Of a stretch of DNA of 64,000 bases, positions 1 to 9,031 are shown in pieces; position 1 is the stretch's first letter; each line of letters begins with the position of its first letter. The notes below the pieces were generated by a model. The model saw only the letters and a list, made by a program, of their open reading frames with translations. It did no database searches and was not told the origin of the DNA. Made by a program: the position numbers and the translations under genes. The stretch is from Gammaproteobacteria bacterium 50_400_T64 (GTDB taxonomy: Bacteria > Pseudomonadota > Gammaproteobacteria > Pseudomonadales > Porticoccaceae), in the NCBI GenBank assembly GCA_002162755.1, contig MAAS01000005.1, forward strand, positions 95,010 to 159,009, in the 5' to 3' direction.

Positions 1-104
1 GTGCCATGGTCGTCTAATTCTCCGCAGGTAGTCACTATAATTATTTTCCAACCTGACAATATCACTGGTCTTTTTTACCCATGACCTGAGGCGGGAAACG
101 CTCT

Positions 105-247
105 AGCAGGCTGTTGAAATTCTACTGACCCGGTCATCTACGGCGTTACAACCAAGCTAAAAGTGCTCATTTACACGAGTAAACTCCGCTTTTTCGCTTG
201 GTTTTACCTTGTATCTGGCTCGGCTCAGCGAATTTCAACAACCCGCT
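105..247. repeat. Imperfect palindromic repeat element (MITE/REP-like)
   Basis: The outer arms are 17-nt inverted repeats. Positions 105-121 read agcaggctgttgaaatt and 231-247 read aatttcaacaacccgct, which pair at 15 of 17 positions. Inside, accaagc (151-157) pairs with gcttggt (196-202), so most of the 143-bp unit can fold into one long hairpin. It contains no ORF. Ends of the form GGCTGTTGAAA are common on small dispersed repeats of gammaproteobacteria, but no second copy lies in this window, so mobility is inferred. The rest of 1-334 shows nothing I can name. Confidence 0.6.
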
Positions 248-334
248 AAACCAAGACATTACTCCTTCCCAGCTCGTTCCTCTAACCGAGAACAAGCAAT
301 TGTGAATTGACGCACACGAAATAGTTCTAAAAGT

Positions 335-1645
335 TTAACCCGCCATCAATGCTTCAATCTCATCCACTGTTTTAGGCACGCCAGCCGTCAAAACTTCGGT
401 ACCCTTGCGGGTAATCGCCACATCGTCTTCGATACGAACACCGATGCCTCGCCATTTTTTGGCGACCTTTTTATGGTCGGGCGCAATATAAATACCAGGC
501 TCAATCGTCATCACCATACCCGGCTCCAGCAAGCGCCATTCACCATCGACCTTATAGTCGCCAACATCGTGTACATCGATTCCCAGCCAATGCCCGGCAC
601 GGTGCATATAAAACTCGCTATAAGCGCCAGCGGCGATGAGCTTTTTAACACTGCCCTTAAGCAAACCCAATTTAACGAGACCTGCGGTAATTACCGCCAC
701 GGTCGCCTGATGGGGAGCATCCCAATGATTGCCCGCCCGCGCCGCATCGATTCCCGCCAACTGCGCCTTTAACACTAGCTCATAAATTGCCTTTTGCTCG
801 GGACTAAAGCGGCCGTTAACAGGGAAGGTACGAGTAATATCCGCCGCATAGTGCTGGTATTCACAACCAGCATCAATCAACACCAGGTCACCATCATTGA
901 GGGGCTGATTGTTTTCCACATAGTGCAGAATACAGGCGTTGTCGCCACCCCCCACTATTGAGGTGTAGGCAGGGAAACTAGCACCTTCCATCGCGAAGGT
1001 ATGTTCAATTTCTGCCTGCAACTGATATTCGTTAAGGCCGGGCTTTGAAGCACGCATGGCGCGACAATGGGCCTCAGCGGATATTTTCGCCGCCTTGCGC
1101 ATAAGCTTCAGCTCAGCAGGTTTTTTAAACAGGCGGTTTTCATGCAACAGATGGTCTAGATCAACAAACTCACCGGGGGGGACGGCACCAGTGCGCGCCT
1201 TGGCGCGGATGCTATTCACCCACTCCATTAAATGCTGATCAAATTCTTTGTCTTTACCAATAGCAGAATAAACTTTTGTTTTACCCTCCAACAAACCGGG
1301 CAAAATATCGTCCATATCAGTAATGGGGAAGGCATCATCAGCCCCGTATTGCTCACAGGCACCCTCCGGCCCAGCCCTATAACCATCCCAGGTTTCCCGC
1401 TCTCTATCGCGCTCGCGACAAAATAAAATAAACTGCCCCTGTGCCCGACCGGGGATTAATGCCAGCACGGCTTCCGGCTCGGGAAAACCACATAAGTAGT
1501 GGAAGTCACTGTCCTGACGGTAGGGGTATAGCGTGTCTCGACTGCGAATACGTTCCGGCGCTGCAGGAACGATGGCAATAGCATCTTTGCCAATCATTGC
1601 CATTAACTCTTTTCGCCGCCGGGAAAATTCATTACTGCTAATCAT
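335..1645 (-). CDS. pepP: Xaa-Pro aminopeptidase (PepP)
   Basis: This is a 436-residue cytosolic dinuclear-metal aminopeptidase that removes the N-terminal residue preceding proline. An N-terminal creatinase-like domain is followed by the pita-bread M24 peptidase domain. The metal ligands are visible in order: Asp in VLIDAGCEY, Asp in AADITRTFP, His in HRAGHWLGIDVHDVG, Glu in TIEPGIYI and Glu in VRIEDDV. The length matches E. coli PepP (about 440). I chose the ATG at 1645 because AGGAAG lies just upstream; the in-frame GTG one codon earlier would sit too close to that site. In E. coli pepP follows ygfB, while here a chemoreceptor pair and a small ORF lie between them. Confidence 0.96.
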   Translation of the reverse strand: MISSNEFSRRRKELMAMIGKDAIAIVPAAPERIRSRDTLYPYRQDSDFHYLCGFPEPEAVLALIPGRAQGQFILFCRERDRERETWDGYRAGPEGACEQYGADDAFPITDMDDILPGLLEGKTKVYSAIGKDKEFDQHLMEWVNSIRAKARTGAVPPGEFVDLDHLLHENRLFKKPAELKLMRKAAKISAEAHCRAMRASKPGLNEYQLQAEIEHTFAMEGASFPAYTSIVGGGDNACILHYVENNQPLNDGDLVLIDAGCEYQHYAADITRTFPVNGRFSPEQKAIYELVLKAQLAGIDAARAGNHWDAPHQATVAVITAGLVKLGLLKGSVKKLIAAGAYSEFYMHRAGHWLGIDVHDVGDYKVDGEWRLLEPGMVMTIEPGIYIAPDHKKVAKKWRGIGVRIEDDVAITRKGTEVLTAGVPKTVDEIEALMAG

Positions 1646-1691
1646 CACTTCCTCTTAAACTGGATTTCAGGCTAAACACGCACGTATGAAA

Positions 1692-1706
1692 TTGACGTCA
1701 CGTCAA
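1692..1706. promoter_or_regulatory. Perfect 7+1+7 palindrome, candidate operator
   Basis: TTGACGTCACGTCAA is a perfect inverted repeat around a central C. It lies 47 nt upstream of the pepP start and 115 nt upstream of the small ORF at 1821, so it could serve either gene. The cognate regulator is unknown and no regulator gene is adjacent. Confidence 0.4.
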
Positions 1707-1820
1707 AATACAAGGACTGGATCTTCTCATGGAAAAGCTCTCTGCCCAAGTGGCAGGCAAGCCCATCCCTATTGAGTTTCGATCTGTTACCCTGACGGTA
1801 TAAAAATTGATGAGGACTAA

Positions 1821-2027
1821 ATGATGTCGACGGCTGACCTTCGCGAAGAATTCGAACAAATGGTACGCGGGGAAATAATAATCATATCTCGGGAAGAATT
1901 TCGTCAACGTTGCGATGACGACGACAAAATCATCTATTTACATATTGCACGGAAAATTGCCAAAAGAAATCGTTGCGAGCTTATTATTCATGAGGAAACA
2001 CTTGAATTTATCTGCCCTCCACCGTGA
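1821..2027 (+). CDS. Small acidic hypothetical protein
   Basis: This 68-residue ORF is not a family I recognise. Its start is supported by GAGGAC placed seven bases upstream of the ATG; a second in-frame ATG follows at once. The middle has a run of acidic residues (CDDDDK) followed by a basic helix-like stretch (HIARKIAKRNRC). There is no signal peptide or membrane segment. It lies between divergent pepP and the convergent chemoreceptor gene. A good ribosome site and sensible codon use suggest it is real. The function is unknown. Confidence 0.55.
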   Translation: MMSTADLREEFEQMVRGEIIIISREEFRQRCDDDDKIIYLHIARKIAKRNRCELIIHEETLEFICPPP

Positions 2028-2080
2028 CAAGGCGGGACACTGAAACCAATCGGCACCCATTGAAAAGAAAAGTCATCGCT

Positions 2081-3613
2081 TTAAGGTCCCTGAAACTTAT
2101 CACGTAGCAACTCGCTAATTGTTGCATTTTGCTGATCATCAAACTTTAAACGCACAATCCCATTTTCGTTAGCAACAACACGAGCCTGAATCACCTGATA
2201 ACCTTCTACCATTAAGCCTAAGGCATCGCCCACACATACCGGCGAGTTAACGATTATTGCGGCACCCGTACGACTAATATCCTGCACACTACCCAAAGAT
2301 GTTTCACCCATGCTATCGATTTTACAGCCCTTCGGCGGCGATGTTTCATAGCGGGTGTCTTCTCGACGGTTAAAGGCTTCATAGCTCCTCAGGTTAGCCA
2401 AGATAGTAGCGACTTTATCCGACAGAGATTGGGTAGCCTCAGCAACACCATTAGACTCACCCGTCACCTGTTCGACTAATAAGCGGCAATCGCTTGTTTT
2501 CGTCGCCACTTCAATAATATTACTTGATGATTTTTTCGTTGCCTGAGCCGCCTCCTGAATATTGTGACGAATTTCCTGAGTTGATGTGAGCTGTTTTTCA
2601 ACCGCAGTGGCCACCGTTTTTGAAATTTCACTCGACTCGCGAATAGACAAACCAATTTTTTCAATTGCCGCAGCTGTGTCGATTGCCATCTGCTGAATAC
2701 TGGTTATTTGTGTATCAACACGCCCTGTTGCATGAGCCGTCTGGCTGGCAAGGTCTTTCACTTCAGAAGCAACAACTGCAAAGCCTTTACCGGCCTCCCC
2801 TGCTCTCGCCGCCTCAATGGTGGCATTAAGTGCTAGCAAATTCGTTTGTGCAGCAATTTCTTTAATAACATTGGCAATACCACTAATTTCTTCCACGCCA
2901 TTAGCCAGCTCATTAACGATCACTGTCGTTTTTTCAACTTCCCTTTCTGCGTCAACTGCTGCCTTCAATGAAGACTCAGATTGCCGGGAAATTTCCTGTG
3001 CAGAAGTCGACATACCCTCTACCGCTACAGCGCAGGATTCAACATTACGGCTAGTCTCATCCGACAACTCAACAACGGTATCTGTCTGGTTTCCAGCATC
3101 TTGAAGGTTTGTCGACATATCTTCTGTTTTGGCCAACATCGTTTTACTACTTTTCTGAACATGATCAACCGCTGTTTTAACCTCGGATTCAAGGTTATCG
3201 GCGAGCTGAGACATCTCGTCTTTACGCTCAGTTTCAAGCTCAGCCATATGCCGCTGAGTGGACTTCAGGTTTGCTGCGGCTCTACTATAGTCGCCCAATA
3301 CACCGCGCTGAATATAACTTCGGTAAAACAGCCCTTTTGCGGCATGGGCCAGAGTGGCATCAGACTCTCGAACAAAAGAATCAGCCAGGTCGAGCATTTT
3401 ATTGACATGAGACATAGTTGGTGACAGGTCACCAAAACCATCCCAGCCGACAACCCGCGCACTCAAATCTCCCAGGCTCGCTCTCGCGGTCACTTCGTCA
3501 ATCTGAGCAAAGGCTATTTTATAGCGCAACACTTCTTTACGAAGTTGATCTACTTCGTCGGATGAGCCATTTGTTTCAGAAGATACTGCTTTTGATTTTT
3601 TAAATAGCTTCAT
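2081..3613 (-). CDS. Soluble methyl-accepting chemotaxis protein with C-terminal PilZ domain
   Basis: This is a 510-residue chemoreceptor without transmembrane segments. The N-terminal third is a coiled-coil linker region. The central MCP signalling hairpin has its conserved tip ([19 protein letters not shown], followed by [15 protein letters not shown]). The last 95 residues form a PilZ domain with the c-di-GMP-binding signature RREDTR followed by DISRTG. The start is the ATG at 3613, because GGAGGG lies eight bases upstream and the ATG overlaps the TGA of the upstream PAS gene by one base. The overlap implies translational coupling, so the PAS protein is probably the sensory input. The likely role is joining redox or energy sensing to c-di-GMP level in a cytosolic receptor array; this is inference from the domains. 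Confidence 0.9.
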   Translation of the reverse strand: MKLFKKSKAVSSETNGSSDEVDQLRKEVLRYKIAFAQIDEVTARASLGDLSARVVGWDGFGDLSPTMSHVNKMLDLADSFVRESDATLAHAAKGLFYRSYIQRGVLGDYSRAAANLKSTQRHMAELETERKDEMSQLADNLESEVKTAVDHVQKSSKTMLAKTEDMSTNLQDAGNQTDTVVELSDETSRNVESCAVAVEGMSTSAQEISRQSESSLKAAVDAEREVEKTTVIVNELANGVEEISGIANVIKEIAAQTNLLALNATIEAARAGEAGKGFAVVASEVKDLASQTAHATGRVDTQITSIQQMAIDTAAAIEKIGLSIRESSEISKTVATAVEKQLTSTQEIRHNIQEAAQATKKSSSNIIEVATKTSDCRLLVEQVTGESNGVAEATQSLSDKVATILANLRSYEAFNRREDTRYETSPPKGCKIDSMGETSLGSVQDISRTGAAIIVNSPVCVGDALGLMVEGYQVIQARVVANENGIVRLKFDDQQNATISELLRDKFQGP

Positions 3614-4149
3614 CACAAGCCCTCCATCGTTGTCCAAATAAATTCGGGGTAGGACTGGCCCTTTTCATCCAAAATTTTAGCGAGCAAGCTAGCACTGGCA
3701 CTTATTCCCTGATCTGGGTTTTCGTGTTTACTCTCTTCGTCGAGCAAGGCCTGGTACAAATTTTCTATCTCTCGCACCCAATAGCTATCAGGGCATCGCC
3801 GATTAGAGTGGTAACCGTTGAGCTTGTGGTCTTGATCATAGCTCGGCGTCACGTGAGCCAGCACCCAATAATACTTACCCGTCTTCGAACGGTTTTTCAC
3901 ATAGGCAAAAATTTCTTCTTCCTGTTGCAGGGTATCCCACAACAACTTAAAAATAATTCGAGGCATGTCCGGATGGCGAATCAAATTGTGTGGCTTACCA
4001 ATAACGTCACTCGTTGGTCTTTCAGCCAGACGACAAAAAACATCATTAGCGTAAGTTATCCTGCCAGACAGGTCAGTCTTAGAGACGATAACCTCATCGG
4101 CTTCAAACGTTAACTCTTCATCAACAAGAGCGGGAGAAGATTCTGTCAT
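3613..4149 (-). CDS. Aer-type PAS domain protein
   Basis: This 178-residue protein is built around one PAS domain (roughly residues 20-130). It carries the Aer/LuxQ-like signature [13 protein letters not shown] and a tail that ends in a helical segment. In E. coli Aer this PAS domain binds FAD and senses redox state as part of one membrane receptor. Here it is a separate soluble polypeptide encoded just upstream of, and overlapping, a membrane-free MCP. This looks like a split Aer, with sensor and signaller on two chains. The ATG at 4149 has AAGGAA eight bases upstream. Cofactor binding is inferred from the family, not seen. Confidence 0.85.
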   Translation of the reverse strand: MTESSPALVDEELTFEADEVIVSKTDLSGRITYANDVFCRLAERPTSDVIGKPHNLIRHPDMPRIIFKLLWDTLQQEEEIFAYVKNRSKTGKYYWVLAHVTPSYDQDHKLNGYHSNRRCPDSYWVREIENLYQALLDEESKHENPDQGISASASLLAKILDEKGQSYPEFIWTTMEGL

Positions 4150-4338
4150 GTCCTACGTTCCTTGTTTGTTCGCGCCTGTTTGTAGGTAGGTTAGTACCGC
4201 GCTTTTTTGTAGGTCTTTATTATTGATTCTTTTTATTAATTAAACATGATTTAAATCTATAACGACTTATCCTTCCTGGCAGCAAGGTTCAATAACGTGA
4301 ACCAGCCCCTGTTTTTTTGGCGGGCATGAAAGAAAAAC

Positions 4339-4917
4339 TCAATGTATTGTTTTGTCCTTCGGATTATTCAGCAATTTAAGCTCCGCATAAATCAAAGTAA
4401 CTGCGACCCGAACATACTCAACCAGCTCAAAAAAACTGACTTCGTCCTGCTCATCAATAGAGCTGGCATAAGGATCGAGCTCATCATCGCTATTCCCGCT
4501 ATCAGCCATCGCTATCGCGGCAAGGTCCCGCATGGCTTCCGAGACATCATCAGCCAGGGTCGCATCACCAGAAAGACCTGATTGCCCCAGACCGGAGAGA
4601 TAGTTTTGACACCAACGACTCAGTGTTTCAATCCGCTCGTGTAAAGAGTCATCGTCATCAGGTAAGAGCAGTTCAAACACCCCTTCGCCATCTTCAAGTT
4701 GTTCGACGGTGTCTTTATAGAGCTGACGAACATCACTTTCTATGGCCGTCAAACTGCTCGCGCTTGCATCGAGAAGATCTGCAGTAACCTCCAGTAATTT
4801 TTTATCACTCAGGTGTTGCCCGCCACTCAACCGGCCGCATAATACGGCCTGTAATTCAGCAGGATTCGTGGTCAAGCCAACGACGGTAAAAACACGGCAA
4901 TAGTGCTCAAAGTCCAT
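4339..4917 (-). CDS. ygfB: UPF0149 family protein YgfB
   Basis: This 192-residue all-helical protein of the YgfB/YecA (UPF0149) family starts with the typical segment containing PAELQAVLCGRLSGG and has the acidic middle and WCQNYLSGLG motif of the family. In Pseudomonas aeruginosa YgfB modulates expression of a cell-wall-recycling amidase; no enzymatic activity is known. It is divergent from the TIGR02449-zapA genes, as in many gammaproteobacteria. Upstream of the start lies a 200-nt divergent promoter region (4918-5138) in which I could not fix a promoter. Confidence 0.92.
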   Translation of the reverse strand: MDFEHYCRVFTVVGLTTNPAELQAVLCGRLSGGQHLSDKKLLEVTADLLDASASSLTAIESDVRQLYKDTVEQLEDGEGVFELLLPDDDDSLHERIETLSRWCQNYLSGLGQSGLSGDATLADDVSEAMRDLAAIAMADSGNSDDELDPYASSIDEQDEVSFFELVEYVRVAVTLIYAELKLLNNPKDKTIH

Positions 4918-5138
4918 CAGTTAAGGTTTCCTAAAAACTGTCATTCTAGCATTATCCACCGTCCAAACTGTCAGCCGTTCCTGCCATTATGGTAATGGCA
5001 GGCAGAGAGAAAGTGTGATGTATTGATGAAGTAAGCGATTAATTCCCGAATCTACATTAAGATTATTGACCCGTGCGCGTAATCGCAATTATAGTTAGCT
5101 GATCTTTCCTGATCATGAGCTTAATCGAAGATACATCT

Positions 5139-5348
5139 ATGAGTAGTGACGTTCTATCTGACCTTGAAAACAAGATTGATCAGCTTGTAGAGCTGAGCGA
5201 GCGCCTGCAAAAAGAAAATGCGGGACTGCGACAACGCGAGTCGGGTTTACTGAAGGAAAAAGGTCAGTTAATGGAAAAAACCGAGCAGGCTCGCTCACGG
5301 GTAGAAAGCATGATTACCCGCCTCAAAGCTCTCAACCACGAAGGTTAG
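5139..5348 (+). CDS. TIGR02449-type coiled-coil protein upstream of ZapA
   Basis: This short protein (69 residues from the ATG at 5139, or 77 from the ATG at 5115) is almost wholly coiled coil, with heptad-like leucines in LENKIDQLVELSERLQKEN and a basic tail. It matches the TIGR02449 family that sits directly upstream of zapA in Pseudomonas and relatives, and it resembles ZapB in size and shape. I prefer 5139 because GAAGA lies seven bases upstream and family members start near this point. The stop is only five bases before the zapA start, so the two are co-translated. A role at the division septum is inferred from position. Confidence 0.8.
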   Translation: MSSDVLSDLENKIDQLVELSERLQKENAGLRQRESGLLKEKGQLMEKTEQARSRVESMITRLKALNHEG

Positions 5349-5353
5349 CGCCA

Positions 5354-5659
5354 GTGAGTACAAGTGATAACGTAACAATTTTGGTGCTCGACAAAGAGTA
5401 TCAGGTGCACTGCCCCCCCGATCAACGCGATGCTCTGCTACGCGCTGCTCTTGAGCTCGACCAACGCATGCGCACCATTCGCCAGAGTGGCAACGTGATT
5501 GGTCTGGAGCGTATCGCCATTATGGCCGCTCTCAATTTGTCTTACGATTTACTCGACTCACAGCATCGAGCCACTGAAAGTGAGGCCAATAACGAAGATC
5601 TAGAACGCCTCGATAATAAAGTCTTTCAAGCACTGCAAGCTCTCTCGCCTGAGAACTGA
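5354..5659 (+). CDS. zapA: Cell division protein ZapA
   Basis: This 101-residue cytosolic protein binds and bundles FtsZ filaments at the mid-cell ring. It has the ZapA globular head (VTILVLDKEYQVHCP, ending in RIAIMAALNLSYDLL) followed by a C-terminal coiled coil. The start codon is GTG. The gene lies between the coiled-coil gene and 6S RNA, the conserved order in gammaproteobacteria, which makes the assignment firm. Confidence 0.95.
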   Translation: MSTSDNVTILVLDKEYQVHCPPDQRDALLRAALELDQRMRTIRQSGNVIGLERIAIMAALNLSYDLLDSQHRATESEANNEDLERLDNKVFQALQALSPEN

Positions 5660-5736
5660 TCAAGTATCACGACTACTTTGCTAACCGTGACACAAGCCTA
5701 GTGAAGTTAAGGCATCCCCATCGTGCAACTCTGAGC

Positions 5737-5742
5737 TATAAT
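5737..5742 (+). promoter_or_regulatory. -10 box of the 6S RNA promoter
   Basis: TATAAT matches the sigma70 -10 consensus and lies seven bases before the expected 5' end of 6S RNA. I found no convincing -35 at the standard distance. Confidence 0.6.
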
Positions 5743-5748
5743 GCAGCA

Positions 5749-5922
5749 ACCTGGGGTGTTTGCCAGTCAAGAAGTTCTTGAGCCGATTTTTACACCTAGG
5801 AGGATTACCCGTGCTACTGGTGTGCATATCCGCTTGACGGAGAGCCTAATGTTGTACGGCGTCCCCCACCTTGAACCGTCGGGTTCAGGGCCACATTGAC
5901 AGCGGCACTCCCGGGCCTTTTT
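5749..5922 (+). ncRNA. ssrS: 6S RNA
   Basis: The gap between zapA and fau holds a roughly 174-nt RNA. Its 5' arm (cctggggtg) pairs with the 3' arm (cactcccggg), forming the closing stem of 6S RNA. The 3' half has the conserved element ccttgaaccgtcgggttcag, close to the E. coli 6S stretch in the same place. It ends at a GC-rich arm followed by a run of T, a natural terminator. 6S RNA mimics an open promoter and holds sigma70 RNA polymerase in stationary phase. The position zapA-ssrS-fau is the classical one. Ends are estimated to within a few bases. Confidence 0.92.
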
Positions 5923-5973
5923 TTATTGCTATCCTAATGACTATTCATACAGTTCCTGTACGAGGTAGGAAGC

Positions 5974-6585
5974 ATCTCTAGTAAAAACCTCATAAACCGC
6001 AGCACCCTCCGTCAACGACGACGCGCACTATCTGCTCGACAACAGCAGATAGCTGCCACCGACATTAGTCAATGTCTAAACCAGCTCAAAAGATTTCAGC
6101 ACGCCCAGCGTATCGCTTATTACCTCGCCAACGATGGGGAAATATCACCTCAGCTCGCCATTAATCAGGCGGAAAAACACGGTCAACAAACCTACCTACC
6201 CGTGCTTCACCCGCTGAAATACAATCGCCTTTATTTCACCAGCCCTCGTAACCAGCCAAAGCTGCGGCTGAATCGCTTTGGGATTCTTGAGCCTCAACTG
6301 GGTATCAATACAGTGGCGCCGGTCTGGACGCTGGATATCATTTTACTGCCGCTGGTGGGGTTTGATCGCGGTGGTAACCGCATGGGCATGGGTGGCGGCT
6401 TTTATGATCGCACTCTCGCCCAGTTCAATGTAAACCAGGGCAACAAAGGCCTTAAACGACCCCTGTTAATTGGCCTCGCCCACCACTGCCAGGAAGTGGA
6501 GCAGCTGCAAGTACAAAGCTGGGACATTCCCCTTGATATTATCGCTACCGATAAAGAACTCATTCGTATCAGCAAGAAACGTTGA
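5974..6585 (+). CDS. fau: 5-formyltetrahydrofolate cyclo-ligase, apparent ATC start
   Basis: This enzyme converts 5-formyl-THF to 5,10-methenyl-THF with ATP. The reading frame is open from 5941 and contains the complete N-terminal lobe (STLRQRRRALSARQQQ, then AYYLANDGEISP, LPVLHPLKYN) and the ATP/folate loop (GFDRGGNRMGMGGGFYDR). There is no ATG, GTG or TTG in frame between the stop at 5935 and position 6202. The GTG at 6202 would delete the N-terminal third. GAGGT at 5962-5966 lies seven bases before ATC at 5974, giving a 203-residue protein of normal family length. So I annotate an ATC start, with a sequence error as the alternative. The 6S RNA-fau pair is a conserved unit. Confidence 0.85.
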   Translation: MSSKNLINRSTLRQRRRALSARQQQIAATDISQCLNQLKRFQHAQRIAYYLANDGEISPQLAINQAEKHGQQTYLPVLHPLKYNRLYFTSPRNQPKLRLNRFGILEPQLGINTVAPVWTLDIILLPLVGFDRGGNRMGMGGGFYDRTLAQFNVNQGNKGLKRPLLIGLAHHCQEVEQLQVQSWDIPLDIIATDKELIRISKKR

Positions 6586-6601
6586 ACTGAAGTAAAGCCC
6601 C

Positions 6602-8116
6602 TTACTGACCAAGGAAAAATCGATAGGCATCGTTCTTCGTTTCTTCCTGATAGGGGTAATCGAGGGCACCGAGAAAAGCACCAACATCACGGCGCTCACC
6701 AGCGGGCACCTGCAGGCCAACTAATACCCGGCCGTAAGCTGAACCATGGTTACGGTAGTGAAACATGGAAATATTCCAGCGCCCCCCCAACTTACCGAGA
6801 AAGTTTGACAATGCTCCCGGCCGCTCGGGGAATTCAAAGCGATACACCACTTCGTCAGCAATTTCTGGGGCGCGCCCGCCGACCATATAGCGAATATGCA
6901 GCTTGGCAATTTCATTATCGGTCATATCGACAACGGCATAATCTTTGGCGAGCAGGTCATCGACCAAAGCCTGGCGGTCCGCATCGGAGGTCACCTGAAT
7001 GCCAACAAAAATGTGGGCATCTCCCGCATCGGCATAGCGGTAGTTAAATTCACTGACCATCCGCTGGCTCAGGGCCTGGCAAAAACGCTTAAAACTACCC
7101 GGCTTTTCGGGAATGGTCACCGCCAGCACGGCCTCGCGTTTTTCACCAATCTCAGTGCGTTCGGAAATATAGCGCAGGCGATCAAAGTTCATATTGGCAC
7201 CACTATCGATAGCCAATAAGGTTTCGCCACTACAGCCGCTTTGCTGCACATACTTTTTCAACCCGGCTAAACCCAGCGCGCCCGCAGGTTCGCAAATAGA
7301 ACGAGTGTCATCAAAAATATCTTTAATGGCCGCGCAGATTTCATCGGTCGAGACGGTAATCACGCCATCAATCGTGTCGCGCAACACCCGAAATGTTTCC
7401 TTACCAATTTGTGCCACCGCTGTGCCATCGGCAAAAAGACCGACTTCTTTGAGGGTCACCCGTCGACCTTTTTCCATCGCCGCTGCCAAACAGGCCGCGT
7501 CCTCAGATTCCACGGCAATCACTTTAATATCGGGCCGCACATATTTCACATAGGCAACGATGCCCGCACACAGCCCACCGCCACCCACTGGCACAAAAAT
7601 AGCGTTCAGTGGGCCGGTGTGCTGGCGCAGAATTTCAACCGCAACCGTACCCTGCCCAGCAATCACATCGGGATCGTCAAAGGGATGAATGTAGACCAGG
7701 CCTTTTTCGGCAACCAGCTTCTGTGCATGCTCGGCCGCGCCTTCATAGGTATCGCCCTGCAAAACGACCTTTGCACCCCGGGCACGCACCGCGTCGACTT
7801 TAATTTGTGGCGTGGTGCGGGGCATAACGATGGTTGCTTTAACGCCCATTTTTTTTGCCGCCATCGCCAGGCCCTGGGCGTGATTGCCAGCGGAGGCCGC
7901 AATTACCCCCGCCGCACGCTCACTGTCACTAAGCTTACGCATTTTGTTGTAAGCACCGCGCAGCTTGAAAGAAAACACCGGCTGTAAATCTTCACGCTTT
8001 AACAGCACCCGGTTATCGAGACGTGCCGATATTATTGGCGCTTCATCAATCGGCGTTTCTACCGCCAGATCATAGATGCGTGCATCGAGGATTCTTTTTA
8101 CATAGCTTTTTGGCAT
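6602..8116 (-). CDS. ilvA: Biosynthetic threonine deaminase IlvA
   Basis: This 504-residue PLP enzyme deaminates threonine to 2-oxobutyrate, the first committed step to isoleucine. The PLP lysine is K51 in [10 protein letters not shown], the phosphate-binding loop GGGGL is present, and two ACT-like regulatory domains fill the last 170 residues ([14 protein letters not shown] and [14 protein letters not shown]), so feedback control by isoleucine is expected. The length agrees with E. coli IlvA (514). The ATG at 8116 was chosen over a longer frame because the family starts a few residues before YVKRIL. It converges with fau (16 nt apart) and is divergent from rpiA. Confidence 0.95.
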   Translation of the reverse strand: MPKSYVKRILDARIYDLAVETPIDEAPIISARLDNRVLLKREDLQPVFSFKLRGAYNKMRKLSDSERAAGVIAASAGNHAQGLAMAAKKMGVKATIVMPRTTPQIKVDAVRARGAKVVLQGDTYEGAAEHAQKLVAEKGLVYIHPFDDPDVIAGQGTVAVEILRQHTGPLNAIFVPVGGGGLCAGIVAYVKYVRPDIKVIAVESEDAACLAAAMEKGRRVTLKEVGLFADGTAVAQIGKETFRVLRDTIDGVITVSTDEICAAIKDIFDDTRSICEPAGALGLAGLKKYVQQSGCSGETLLAIDSGANMNFDRLRYISERTEIGEKREAVLAVTIPEKPGSFKRFCQALSQRMVSEFNYRYADAGDAHIFVGIQVTSDADRQALVDDLLAKDYAVVDMTDNEIAKLHIRYMVGGRAPEIADEVVYRFEFPERPGALSNFLGKLGGRWNISMFHYRNHGSAYGRVLVGLQVPAGERRDVGAFLGALDYPYQEETKNDAYRFFLGQ

Positions 8117-8255
8117 GCTGAAACGGTCCGATATTTTTTTGAGAAGGGGGCACAGTCTTGTGCTCAGGCGCAATCGTAGTTTCTCAACAACACTAACACC
8201 AGCCTTGTTGAGAAAATCTCCATCATTGTATCGCCAACAACTTTCCCTGCTCAGA

Positions 8256-8261
8256 TATAAT
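8256..8261 (+). promoter_or_regulatory. Candidate -10 box for rpiA
   Basis: TATAAT lies 24 bases before the rpiA ATG in the ilvA-rpiA divergent region. No good -35 is visible at 16-18 bases upstream, so the promoter may need an activator or be weak. Confidence 0.45.
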
Positions 8262-8285
8262 GCCGCTCTATTGCCGGAGCCCATC

Positions 8286-8981
8286 ATGTCTAAAAACCAA
8301 GTATCACAAGATCAGCTCAAACAAGCCGCCGCCCAGGCCGCCCTCGACTATGTGCTAAAACACCTCGAGGACGATAGTTATCTCGGCATTGGTACTGGTT
8401 CAACGGCGAATTGCTTTATCGATTTACTGGCCCAGCACAAGGGCTATATCAAAGGTACTGTCGCCAGTTCCGAGGCCAGTGCTCAGCGCTTGCGTGATCA
8501 CGGTATCAATGTGCTCGAACTTAATAATACCGGCGGCGTGCAAATTTATGTCGACGGTGCCGACGAAGTGAACCCGGCACTGGAGCTGATTAAAGGCGGG
8601 GGTGGCGCACTAACCCGCGAGAAAATTATTGCCGCAGCCGCCGACGACTTTGTCTGTATTGCCGACCAAAGTAAGTGGGTTGATCACCTCGGTGAATTTG
8701 CCGTGCCGGTAGAAGTGATTCCCATGGCACGCAGCTATGTGGCGCGGGAGATTTTCAAGTTGGGCGGTGAAGCGGTTTATCGCCAGGGTGTGGTCACCGA
8801 CAATGGCAATGTAATACTCGATGTGCAGCGCCTGCACCCCATCGCCGCACCGAAGGCACTGGAAGAAAAACTCAACAATATTACCGGCGTGGTAACCAAT
8901 GGTTTGTTTGCCCTGCGCCCGGCAGACCTCATGTTACTCAGCACGCCCGAGGGTGTAAAAACACTCAAGCCATCGCACTAG
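8286..8981 (+). CDS. rpiA: Ribose-5-phosphate isomerase A
   Basis: This 231-residue enzyme interconverts ribose-5-phosphate and ribulose-5-phosphate in the pentose phosphate pathway. Diagnostic motifs are [11 protein letters not shown] (phosphate binding), VDGADEVNP and [12 protein letters not shown], which carries the catalytic glutamate. The ATG at 8286 fits the family length, and CGGAG lies just upstream; a longer frame starting at 8115 overlaps the ilvA start and is not conserved. The ilvA-rpiA pairing is also seen in Pseudomonas. Confidence 0.96.
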   Translation: MSKNQVSQDQLKQAAAQAALDYVLKHLEDDSYLGIGTGSTANCFIDLLAQHKGYIKGTVASSEASAQRLRDHGINVLELNNTGGVQIYVDGADEVNPALELIKGGGGALTREKIIAAAADDFVCIADQSKWVDHLGEFAVPVEVIPMARSYVAREIFKLGGEAVYRQGVVTDNGNVILDVQRLHPIAAPKALEEKLNNITGVVTNGLFALRPADLMLLSTPEGVKTLKPSH

Positions 8982-9031
8982 ACAGGTTGTTAACAGCCCC
9001 AACAAATTCGTGACGAGAGAACACTAAAATA

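Noticed and set aside
1729..1803. 24-codon ORF with AAGGA 12 bases upstream
   Set aside because: It is too short to judge, the ribosome site spacing is poor, and an overlapping ORF in another frame is equally good.
4286..4303. Hairpin GGTTCA-TGAACC as terminator of ygfB
   Set aside because: The stem is only 6 bp and there is no T run on the minus strand.
8115..8285. N-terminal extension of RpiA from 8115
   Set aside because: It overlaps the ilvA start and promoter region and is not like any RpiA; the ATG at 8286 fits the family.
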